Positions 45,219 to 53,351 of a DNA stretch of 64,000 nucleotides are shown here, in pieces. This stretch comes from Methylotenera_A sp040387515 (GTDB lineage Bacteria > Pseudomonadota > Gammaproteobacteria > Burkholderiales > Methylophilaceae): contig JAZKDP010000024.1 of NCBI GenBank assembly GCA_040387515.1, positions 5,591-69,590 of the forward strand, written 5' to 3'. The position numbers and the translations under genes were made by a program. Under the pieces are notes generated by a model that made no database searches, was not told where the DNA came from, and saw only the letters and a program-made list of their open reading frames with translations. Within the stretch, counting starts at the first letter, position 1. The number at the start of each line of letters is the position of its first letter.

Positions 45219-45875
45219 TTAACTACTCGCTAGCTTTTCCAGCGCTGCACGATTGCTAATTTCTACATGACCACGCCCAAGCGCAACCCAAGCTTTTTGC
45301 TCAAAACGTTTCAATTGGCGGCTCACCACTTCACGCGCAGTGCCAAGCTCATCCGCCATCAATTGATGTGTACGGCTGATAGTCGCAGTGTTTGCATCTA
45401 ACAGCAATTTAGCCAGCCTTGCATCTAAGCTATGAAAAGCCACCTCATCCAGCAGCACAATCAAATCACTGATGAGTGCACCATAATTAGTCATTACAAA
45501 ACGACGGAACACCGCTGAATCAATCATCAATTGATTGAACGCAGCGGTCGGAATAATCACGTCGCGAATCGGCTCTTCCACAATGGTAGAAGCAGGATAA
45601 TTGCTATTGCCCAATAAACAAGTGGTAGTAATCACGCAAGTTTCACCAGCCGCCACACGATAAAGTAAGATTTCGCGTCCACTAGCAGACATTTTATAAA
45701 CGCGCGATTGGCCAGCTAAACGCATCACATAAGCGCCGCAAACGCCACCTTCGCGGTAACCAATCGTGCCAATCGGCGCCTCTACTATTCGGGCCGATTT
45801 TACTAAAATATCACGGGCAGGCGCTTCAAGTTGCGTCAAAGCAGGGAAGCTTTTCAACCAATCCAAGTTCTCCAT
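45219..45875 (-). CDS. Crp/Fnr-family transcriptional regulator (cysteine-bearing)
   Basis: 218 residues from the ATG at 45875, preceded by GAGGAG; the frame extends to 45905 but the shorter start has the ribosome binding site. The N-terminal cyclic-nucleotide-binding-like beta-barrel spans about 10-120, the long dimer helix about 120-150 and the helix-turn-helix TISRTHQLMADELGTAREVVSRQL about 165-188 (recognition helix around GTAREVVSRQL). The FNR iron-sulfur cysteines at the extreme N-terminus are absent. Cys46, Cys80 and Cys86 (GETCVITTTCLLG) sit in the barrel. Convergent with the sulfide cluster, it is a plausible thiol-based sulfide sensor, by inference. Confidence 0.88.
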   Translation of the reverse strand: MENLDWLKSFPALTQLEAPARDILVKSARIVEAPIGTIGYREGGVCGAYVMRLAGQSRVYKMSASGREILLYRVAAGETCVITTTCLLGNSNYPASTIVEEPIRDVIIPTAAFNQLMIDSAVFRRFVMTNYGALISDLIVLLDEVAFHSLDARLAKLLLDANTATISRTHQLMADELGTAREVVSRQLKRFEQKAWVALGRGHVEISNRAALEKLASS

Positions 45876-46085
45876 ACATCTCCTCATCAGCCTTTTAAAA
45901 AACACTTAAATATTGAAGTTTTGGTGTTTAATTTTCAAGCTATTTATATATGTTTATAAAGAAGTTTCGAATACCGTCGCTTTTTAACACACATCCAAGC
46001 ATCCGTATTCACTACACACCCAATGAATGTGTAGCCATACTATACCCTGCTCGCCACTTCTGTTTGCAAGCGAAAATAACCAACC

Positions 46086-47558
46086 TTATTGGCGAATTAA
46101 CGCTTTAATCAACTCCAATGCAAAGCCAACACCAAAACCATTCACATCACTTTGCACGGCACCCAAACCACCTTTGCGATTGGTGCTAGACAAATCCGCA
46201 TGACACCACGCCACATCATTTTCAATGAATTTACCCATAAAACGCGTTGCATGAATATGATCACCACCGCCTTCTAGCGTGCATTGCTTAATATCCGCTA
46301 TATCACTGTCTAAATCACTGTCAAAATCTTCTTCATTCGGAAAAGCCACAATACGCTCACCGGCTGCTGCACCAGCTGCAACAGCCATTTCAGACAACCC
46401 TGGCCTGTTCGCAACAATACCGCTCATACGGTCGCCCACCGCTACCGCCATGCTACCGGTTAAAGTGGCGTAATCTAAAATGACATCCGGCTTTTGCCTG
46501 CTTGCAAGTGTTAAGGTATCCGCCAGCACCATACGGCCCTCCGCATCGGTATGCACAATTTCAATACTCATTCCATTTAACGCAGCCACCACATCATTCT
46601 GTTTATAAGCCAATGGGCCAATATGATTTTGCGCGATAGCCAACCAACAGTCGATTTTCACTTCTAGCTTCAATTCAGTTGCTGCTTGCAAAACACTCAG
46701 CGCAACTGCACTACCGTTCATATCTTCATGCATGCCTTGCATATATTTTGCAGGTTTCAGATTATGGCCACCTGTATCAAAACAAATGCCTTTGCCCACC
46801 AATGCAATATGTTTTTTAGGTTTTTGGTGGCTATACGTCAAATGCACAATCGCCGCATCCAATGGCTCACTGCCCTGGCCCACCGCATAAAAAGCACCGG
46901 CGCCCATTTGCTTCAATGCAGACATATCAAACTCTTCATGCTCCCAACCATACTGTTTTGCCAACTCTTTTACTTTTTCGCGATAAATCGTTGGTGTTAA
47001 CTCATTTGGTGGCAACATCGTCAAGCTGCGACACAGTGTGTTAGCCGCAACACGTGCATTCACTTCGGCATAATCATGTGCTGCTTTGTAGCCATAAATA
47101 CTGATTTCTTTTAACTGCGTGTTTTTATTATCTTGTTTATTTTTAGCGCTTTTGCGATTCGGTAATTCAGCAGCATTTACTGTCGTCACGTAGTAGGCAG
47201 CACAGGCATTGGCTTCACGCGCCGCCTCATCCCCATATACGTTAATCGCCAGACTCTCAGGATTTTCATCCAACAAAGACTTAACCGCTTTACGCAACAA
47301 AGTATGTTTTTGAAACACGGTTAGTTTTTCGGCTAACACCACAAAACTTGCCATGCCGCCGTTAGGCAAATCTAAAGTAACTGGTGTTTTGTTTAAACTT
47401 TTATATTCTGCTTGGCTGCGTTTGAGCTTACTTTGCATTAAATCGCAGAAAACGTGCTTAGATTCTGACGCTTCATCCAATACAAAAAGACTATGTTTTT
47501 GCGAAGATAACGTCTTTTCATCGCTTATTTCTGCAAATTGACTTAATTTTACCGACAT
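46086..47558 (-). CDS. Leucyl aminopeptidase family protein (M17)
   Basis: 490 residues. The C-terminal M17 catalytic domain has VGKGICFDTGGHNLKPAKYM (zinc/Lys/Asp region), then MHEDMNGSAVAL and IVHTDAEGRMVLADTLTLASR, the NTDAEGRLVLAD signature with an His-for-Asn change at its start. These residues bind two metals and the bicarbonate arginine. It removes N-terminal amino acids from peptides in the cytoplasm. The HNLKP and HTDAEG variants separate it from classical PepA and place it in the PepB-like branch of the family. It stands alone, 211 bases downstream of the regulator gene start. Confidence 0.92.
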   Translation of the reverse strand: MSVKLSQFAEISDEKTLSSQKHSLFVLDEASESKHVFCDLMQSKLKRSQAEYKSLNKTPVTLDLPNGGMASFVVLAEKLTVFQKHTLLRKAVKSLLDENPESLAINVYGDEAAREANACAAYYVTTVNAAELPNRKSAKNKQDNKNTQLKEISIYGYKAAHDYAEVNARVAANTLCRSLTMLPPNELTPTIYREKVKELAKQYGWEHEEFDMSALKQMGAGAFYAVGQGSEPLDAAIVHLTYSHQKPKKHIALVGKGICFDTGGHNLKPAKYMQGMHEDMNGSAVALSVLQAATELKLEVKIDCWLAIAQNHIGPLAYKQNDVVAALNGMSIEIVHTDAEGRMVLADTLTLASRQKPDVILDYATLTGSMAVAVGDRMSGIVANRPGLSEMAVAAGAAAGERIVAFPNEEDFDSDLDSDIADIKQCTLEGGGDHIHATRFMGKFIENDVAWCHADLSSTNRKGGLGAVQSDVNGFGVGFALELIKALIRQ

Positions 47559-47711
47559 TTAAATCCCCTTAACTCTTATATATAATGTAAGACAAACATA
47601 GCAAATCTTTTAAAAACACTGGCTAACACGCGCGTTTAACTTGACCAAAAAGCCTAAAAAAGCCACACTAGCGTCTTTATTGATTGCATTAAATCAAGCC
47701 AGTTCATCCCT

Positions 47712-47737
47712 TTTATATAAACTTAAATTTATATAAA
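47712..47737. promoter_or_regulatory. Twin 10-bp palindromes upstream of aceE
   Basis: The palindrome TTTATATAAA occurs twice, at 47712-47721 and 47728-47737, separated by 6 bases, 77 bases before the aceE ATG. It could be an operator or simply a melted AT-rich promoter element. The rest of the gap 47559-47813 shows nothing else. Confidence 0.4.
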
Positions 47738-47813
47738 TCCAGAAGCTTGCTTGCATTTAACTAGTTGCTTGTATTATACCAACTCAAGCACTCTCAACGG
47801 AGACTATCCCTGC

Positions 47814-50483
47814 ATGACCTCGAACACGCAAAACAATTTAGTAGAAACCGATCCATTAGAGACACAGGAATGGTTAGATGCACTTACCGCCGTTATAGAA
47901 AATGAAGGCACAGAACGTGCTCACTTTTTACTAGAAGCCATGATTGACAAGGCGCGTCGCTCAGGTAGCAACTTGCCTTACAACGCCACAACCGCTTATG
48001 TAAATACAATCCCAACCCATCTGCAGCAACGCTTGCCAGGAGATCCAGAATTGGAGCGCCGCGTCCGTGCCTTAGTGCGCTGGAATGCGATTATGACAGT
48101 GTTACGCAGCAACGAAAAATCGCCAGGTGTTGGCGGGCATATTGCCAGTTTTCAATCTGCTGCAACTCTATACGACACTGGCTTTAACTATTTCTTCCGC
48201 GCACCAAGCGAAGGTTTCGGTGGCGATTGCGTGTACTTTCAAGGTCACTCATCGCCAGGCGTTTATGCGCGCGCGTTTATAGAGGGGCTAATTCCTGAAG
48301 ATAAAATGGATAACTTCCGTCAAGAGACTGGCGGCAATGGTTTATCAAGTTATCCACACCCATGGTTAATGCCTGATTTCTGGCAATTTCCAACAGTTTC
48401 AATGGGCTTAGGTCCAATTCAAGGCATTTACCAAGCACGCTTTCTAAAATATATGCATGACCGCGGCATCGCTGACACTAGTGACCGTAAAGTGTGGGTA
48501 TTCTGTGGCGATGGTGAAATGGACGAGCCGGAATCATTGGGCGCGATTTCTTTAGCTTCGCGCGAAAAATTAGACAATTTGATCTTTGTGATTAACTGTA
48601 ACCTGCAACGTTTAGACGGCCCGGTTCGCGGCAATGGTAAGATCATTCAAGAATTAGAGTCTGATTTCCGTGGTTCTGGCTGGAATGTATTAAAAGTCGT
48701 TTGGGGTTCATATTGGGATCCATTACTAGCCATGGACAAAGACGGTATTCTAAAAAAACGCATGGAAGAATGCGTTGATGGCGAATACCAAAACTTCAAA
48801 GCTAAAGGTGGCGCGTATACGCGTGAACATTTCTTTGGCAAATATCCAGAGTTAAGAGAGATGGTCGCAGCGATGAGTGACCAAGACATTTGGCGCCTGA
48901 ACCGTGGCGGTCACGACCCACATAAAGTGTATGCCGCATACCATTCAGCGGTGAACCATAAAGGCCAACCAACCGTCATCTTAGCTAAAACTGTTAAAGG
49001 TTATGGCATGGGAGATGCCGGCGAAGGTCAAAATACTACGCATCAACAAAAAAGCATGGATATTGAGTCACTGAAAAAATTCCGTGATCGTTTTGATTTG
49101 CCGATTACCGATGAACAGGTTGAAAACTTAAGCTTCTACAAGCCTGCGGAAGATTCGCCAGAAGTGAAATACATGGCTGAACGCCGTGCTGCGATGGGTG
49201 GTTTTGTGCCACAACGTCGTCGCAAAGGCAATGAATTAACTGTGCCAGCATTATCTGCTTTTGAAAACATGTTAACTGCCACTGGTGAGCGCGAAATATC
49301 GACGACTATGGCTTTTGTACGTATCTTATCGACACTTTTACGCGATAAAACGCTGGGCAAATTTGTGGTGCCAATCGTGCCAGACGAAGCACGCACATTC
49401 GGCATGGAAGGCATGTTCCGTCAATTGGGAATTTATTCGCATTTGGGTCAGTTATATGAGCCAATGGATTCTGACCAAGTGATGTATTACAAAGAATCTA
49501 AAGACGGCCAAATTTTAGAAGAAGGTATTAACGAAGCGGGTTCATTCTCAAGCTGGATCGCTGCGGCGACATCGTACAGCGTAACTGGCGTGCAGATGAT
49601 TCCGTTCTATATCTTCTACTCCATGTTCGGTTTCCAACGTATTGGCGACTTGGCTTGGGCAGCCGGCGATAGCCGTGCACGTGGCTTCTTGCTTGGCGCA
49701 ACAGCAGGCAGAACAACATTAAACGGTGAAGGTTTACAACATGAAGATGGCCATAGCCACTTAATGTCTGCCACGATTCCAAATTGCATCTCCTACGACC
49801 CAACATTTGCTTATGAATTAGCCGTCATCATTCAAGAAGGCTTGCGCCGTATGGTGCAAAATCAAGAAGATGTGTATTACTACATCACCTTGATGAATGA
49901 AAATTATAGCCACCCTGCACTACCTGCAGGTGCTGAACAAGGCATACTTAAAGGTTTGTACAGCTTCAGCAAATCGAAAGCGAAAGGCGAAAAAGTACAA
50001 TTGATGGGTAGCGGCGTAATCTTGCGTGAAGTGATTGCGGCAGCCGAATTACTGGAAAAAGACTGGGACGTATCAGCTGATGTATGGAGTGCAACCAGCT
50101 TCACCGAACTACGCCGCGAAGGCTTGGATTGCGAACGTTGGAATATGCTGAACCCTGAAAAACCACAACGCCTGAATTATGTCGCGGAATGTTTAAAAGA
50201 CGCAAAAGGTCCAGTTATCGCTTCAACCGATTACATGAAAAGCTTTGCTGAGCAAATTCAACGCTTTGTACCGAATAAATTCGTCGCGCTGGGTACTGAC
50301 GGTTATGGCCGTTCTGACAGCCGCGAAGCTTTGCGCGATTTCTTTGAGGTGGATGCACGTTACATCACAGTCGCCGCATTAAAAGCGTTGAGTGATGAAG
50401 GCAAATTGCCAGCCGCTAAAGTAGCGGAAGCGGTTAAAAAATATAAACTGGATGCAAACAAACCAAATCCAACAACGGTTTAA
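47814..50483 (+). CDS. aceE: Pyruvate dehydrogenase E1 component (homodimeric)
   Basis: 889 residues from the ATG at 47814, with GGAG about 11 bases upstream; the frame is open from TTG at 47751 but those 21 residues are not typical. AceE decarboxylates pyruvate with thiamine diphosphate and reductively acetylates lipoyl E2. The ThDP motif GDGEMDEPESLG and later NLQRLDGPVRGNGKIIQELE are diagnostic of the E. coli-type E1. The transketolase-like second domain (GRTTLNGEGLQHEDGHS) follows. It is first in the pdh cluster, 35 bases before aceF. Confidence 0.98.
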   Translation: MTSNTQNNLVETDPLETQEWLDALTAVIENEGTERAHFLLEAMIDKARRSGSNLPYNATTAYVNTIPTHLQQRLPGDPELERRVRALVRWNAIMTVLRSNEKSPGVGGHIASFQSAATLYDTGFNYFFRAPSEGFGGDCVYFQGHSSPGVYARAFIEGLIPEDKMDNFRQETGGNGLSSYPHPWLMPDFWQFPTVSMGLGPIQGIYQARFLKYMHDRGIADTSDRKVWVFCGDGEMDEPESLGAISLASREKLDNLIFVINCNLQRLDGPVRGNGKIIQELESDFRGSGWNVLKVVWGSYWDPLLAMDKDGILKKRMEECVDGEYQNFKAKGGAYTREHFFGKYPELREMVAAMSDQDIWRLNRGGHDPHKVYAAYHSAVNHKGQPTVILAKTVKGYGMGDAGEGQNTTHQQKSMDIESLKKFRDRFDLPITDEQVENLSFYKPAEDSPEVKYMAERRAAMGGFVPQRRRKGNELTVPALSAFENMLTATGEREISTTMAFVRILSTLLRDKTLGKFVVPIVPDEARTFGMEGMFRQLGIYSHLGQLYEPMDSDQVMYYKESKDGQILEEGINEAGSFSSWIAAATSYSVTGVQMIPFYIFYSMFGFQRIGDLAWAAGDSRARGFLLGATAGRTTLNGEGLQHEDGHSHLMSATIPNCISYDPTFAYELAVIIQEGLRRMVQNQEDVYYYITLMNENYSHPALPAGAEQGILKGLYSFSKSKAKGEKVQLMGSGVILREVIAAAELLEKDWDVSADVWSATSFTELRREGLDCERWNMLNPEKPQRLNYVAECLKDAKGPVIASTDYMKSFAEQIQRFVPNKFVALGTDGYGRSDSREALRDFFEVDARYITVAALKALSDEGKLPAAKVAEAVKKYKLDANKPNPTTV

Positions 50484-50517
50484 TGCTTAAATTAAGGCCT
50501 GCTGGCTGGAGTTAATA

Positions 50518-51861
50518 ATGAGTTTACAAGATGTTTTAGTGCCCGATATTGGCAACTTTGATAGTGTTGATGTGATTGAAGTGCTGGTAAAAGCAGGTGA
50601 CACGATTGCCAAGGACGATTCACTGCTTACCGTAGAGTCTGACAAAGCGTCTATGGATATTCCTGCGCCATTTGCTGGCGTGGTTAAAGAAGTTAAATTA
50701 AAAGTGGGCGACAAAATCGCACAAGGCCATTTGATTTTAACTTTAGAAGCGGATGCTGTCGAAAGTAAACCAGCACCTGTTGAGCCAAAAGTAGCGCCAA
50801 CTGCCCCAGCTAACGCACCAAAAGAAGCGATTGCGGCAGCGATTCCAGAGCCATCACGCCCTGCTCCAGAACCACCAAAACAAGTACAGCCTGCACACCA
50901 ACCTTTGCCAGTGGGTGAAAGCGTAGTGGTTAATGACGGGAAAACTTCGCACGCCAGCCCATCTGTGCGTAAGTTTGCACGTGAATTAGGTGTTAACTTA
51001 GCGTTAATAAAAGGTTCCGCTGCAAAAAATCGCATTACACAAGCCGATGTACAAGCATTTGTTAAAGGCGAACTTGCCAAACCACGCACAGAAAACATGG
51101 GTGCTGGCTTAGGTAGCCTTGCTACCCTTCCAATGCCAGTGATCGATTTCAGCCAGTTTGGCAATATTGAAAACAAACCGCTGTCACGCATTAAAAAAAT
51201 ATCTGGCGCAAACCTACACAGAAACTGGGTGACTGCACCACATGTCACGCAATTTGACCAAGCAGATATTACGGATCTAGAAGACTTTAGAAAGTCTATG
51301 CAAGCGGATGCTGAGAAACGTGGCGTCAAACTGACTATGTTGGCATTTTTAATTAAAGCATCTGTCAACGCATTAAAAGCTTATCCTAATTTCAATTCAT
51401 CGCTTTCACCTGATGGCGATAGTTTGATTTTAAAGAATTACTTCAATATCGGCTTTGCCTGCGATACGCCAGACGGTTTAGTGGTGCCAGTAGTGAAAGA
51501 TGTGCAGCAAAAAGATGTGCTGGATATTGCACGCGATCTGGGCGAATTATCCACCAAAGCGCGCGAGCGCAAGTTAAAAGTAGAGGAAATGCAAGGCGGT
51601 TGCTTTACTATTTCGAGTCTTGGTGGCATTGGCGGCACTATGTTTACGCCAATCATTAACTGCCCGGAAGTAGCGATTTTAGGTGTTTCACGCTCATCCA
51701 TGCAGCCAATTTATAATGAAAAAACCAAGTCTTTTGAACCACGTTTAATCTTACCGATGTCACTTTCTTACGACCATCGCGTGGTTGATGGTGCCGATGG
51801 TGCACGCTTTACCAGCCATATGCGCATGATGTTATCTGACGTACGTCGCTTATTGCTTTAG
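50518..51861 (+). CDS. aceF: Pyruvate dehydrogenase E2, dihydrolipoamide acetyltransferase
   Basis: 447 residues. One N-terminal lipoyl domain (residues 2-78) with the lipoylated lysine K43 in ESDKASMDIP, then a Pro/Ala-rich linker (about 80-140), the peripheral-subunit-binding domain (ASPSVRKFARELGVNL, about 148-185) and the acetyltransferase core with SYDHRVVDGADGARF near the C-terminus (catalytic His and Asp). It has a single lipoyl domain rather than the three of E. coli AceF. GGAG precedes the ATG at 7 bases. Confidence 0.97.
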   Translation: MSLQDVLVPDIGNFDSVDVIEVLVKAGDTIAKDDSLLTVESDKASMDIPAPFAGVVKEVKLKVGDKIAQGHLILTLEADAVESKPAPVEPKVAPTAPANAPKEAIAAAIPEPSRPAPEPPKQVQPAHQPLPVGESVVVNDGKTSHASPSVRKFARELGVNLALIKGSAAKNRITQADVQAFVKGELAKPRTENMGAGLGSLATLPMPVIDFSQFGNIENKPLSRIKKISGANLHRNWVTAPHVTQFDQADITDLEDFRKSMQADAEKRGVKLTMLAFLIKASVNALKAYPNFNSSLSPDGDSLILKNYFNIGFACDTPDGLVVPVVKDVQQKDVLDIARDLGELSTKARERKLKVEEMQGGCFTISSLGGIGGTMFTPIINCPEVAILGVSRSSMQPIYNEKTKSFEPRLILPMSLSYDHRVVDGADGARFTSHMRMMLSDVRRLLL

Positions 51862-51879
51862 AACAACTGCAACAAAAAA

Positions 51880-51898
51880 TCGCACTGTTTTAGTGCGA
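51880..51898 (+). terminator. Possible terminator after aceF
   Basis: A 7-bp perfect stem (51880-51886 and 51892-51898) with a 5-base loop, 20 bases past the aceF stop. The plus-strand tail (AAATTCTT) is only partly T-rich, so termination may be incomplete and lpd could still be reached. Confidence 0.45.
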
Positions 51899-52055
51899 AA
51901 TTCTTAAAACCATCCATTAATCTGCTATTTTTGCAGCTTAATGGATGTAAATCCGTCCAAATCCCCTGTAACTCTGTCTGATCAAACTGGTACGACTATT
52001 GCTAAGTATTATTAAGCGCGCATTTTTGCTTGATGACTAACGATTGGGGATTATC

Positions 52056-53105
52056 ATGACTGTGTTTGTTCCTAAGTTTGTTCCCGCATTATTCTTTTCC
52101 ACTGGACTACTTTTAGGCTTGTCTTTACTAACAGCAACGCCTATCTATGCTGAACCAATAGACGAGTTAGTACAAAGAATCAGTACTCATGTCGTAAAAG
52201 TGCAAGTGGCTCTTACCAATGGTGCTTACGGGTTGGGTTCTGGCGTGGTGGTGGCAAAAGACCAAGTAGTCACCAATTGCCATGTTATCGCTAATGCAGT
52301 GTCCGTCAGCGTGAATACCAATAATGAAAACTATAGCGCCAGCGCAATTAAATCAGATTGGCACCACGATTTATGCATATTAAAAACGGAAGGTTTAATC
52401 ACACCAGCAGCCAATATTGGGTCTAGCGAAGACCTTAAATACGAGCAGCCCGTTTATACGGTCGGTTTTGCCAGTTTTTCACCACGTCCAAATGGTACTT
52501 TTGGCTTTGTCAAAGGGCTGTATCCAATGGATGATAGTGTGGTTATCAGAGCCAGCAACGCTTTCAGGCTAGGCGATAGTGGCGGCGGCATGTTTGATGA
52601 AGCTGGCAATCTCGTTGGAATCATCACGGTTAAAAGTCCAGGTCGCAATGCCTTTTACTACAATATGTCTGTCGAATGGGTGAAAAAACTCCTCAATCAA
52701 CCGGAACAAAGCGTCACTAGTATGGGTGAGTTAGCATTCTGGGCAGAGCCTGAAGAAAAGTGGCCATTCTTTATGCGTGTTGTACATCCACTTAAAACTG
52801 AAAATTGGGCAGAGCTAAATAAAATTGCGACAAAGTGGGTAGAAAAAGAGCCTAATACGATTGAGGCTTTGTATTATTGTGCCGTGGCAGAATATAGCTT
52901 GAAAAATATCGTTTATGCAGAGCTACATTTAAAACAAGTGGTTGCAACTAATAGTAATCACGCAAGTGCACTTTATTATTTGGGCTTGATTGCAGAGCAA
53001 AACGGCAAACGGATTGAAGCGTTAAATATGGTTGCTGTGCTGAATGTTTTAGACATAACAGCCGCAAACGATCTTAAATCTGCAATGGGCATTAAAGTAG
53101 AGTAA
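52056..53105 (+). CDS. Exported trypsin-like serine protease with TPR-like C-terminus
   Basis: 349 residues from the ATG at 52056 (GGGGA upstream; the frame also opens at TTG 52044). Signal peptide about 1-32 ending IYAE. The trypsin-like domain has a full triad: H76 in TNCHVI, D105 in HHDLCIL, S175 in LGDSGGGMF. About 100 C-terminal residues form helical repeats (ALYYCAVAEYSLKNI, ALYYLGLIAEQNGK) resembling tetratricopeptides. No PDZ domain is present, so it is not DegP-like in layout. A periplasmic protease with a helical docking module is inferred. It lies between aceF and lpd without obvious functional relation. Confidence 0.88.
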   Translation: MTVFVPKFVPALFFSTGLLLGLSLLTATPIYAEPIDELVQRISTHVVKVQVALTNGAYGLGSGVVVAKDQVVTNCHVIANAVSVSVNTNNENYSASAIKSDWHHDLCILKTEGLITPAANIGSSEDLKYEQPVYTVGFASFSPRPNGTFGFVKGLYPMDDSVVIRASNAFRLGDSGGGMFDEAGNLVGIITVKSPGRNAFYYNMSVEWVKKLLNQPEQSVTSMGELAFWAEPEEKWPFFMRVVHPLKTENWAELNKIATKWVEKEPNTIEALYYCAVAEYSLKNIVYAELHLKQVVATNSNHASALYYLGLIAEQNGKRIEALNMVAVLNVLDITAANDLKSAMGIKVE

Positions 53106-53153
53106 GCGTAATTTCAGTCTAAATATCCACTTAATTTGCCACAATTTAATTTT

Positions 53154-53185
53154 GCCTATAGTCCAGCCGAATCTGGACTATAGGC
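53154..53185 (+). terminator. Hairpin after the serine protease gene
   Basis: 13-bp perfect inverted repeat (53154-53166 and 53173-53185) with a 6-base loop, about 50 bases past the protease stop and followed by ATTTTCTATT. It is the likely terminator of the protease transcript, meaning lpd has its own promoter in 53186-53351. Confidence 0.7.
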
Positions 53186-53351
53186 ATTTTCTATTGAACT
53201 TCAAACATAAGCCTTGCACGCTACATTCGCCAATTAATCCATTTCTGCTCTAACTAAAGCTCTGTTTTGAAAGCTGCCCTTTTAAAGCTTAAAACTCGCA
53301 CTTTAATGATAAAATCACTCTAATTTATTTAGGTGCAAACAAAGGGTAAGC

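Noticed and set aside
50487..51368. A 293-codon minus-strand open frame opposite aceF
   Set aside because: It mirrors the lipoyl-linker region of aceF; a similar antisense frame appears opposite the lipoyl domain of lpd, so it is a by-product of codon use there.
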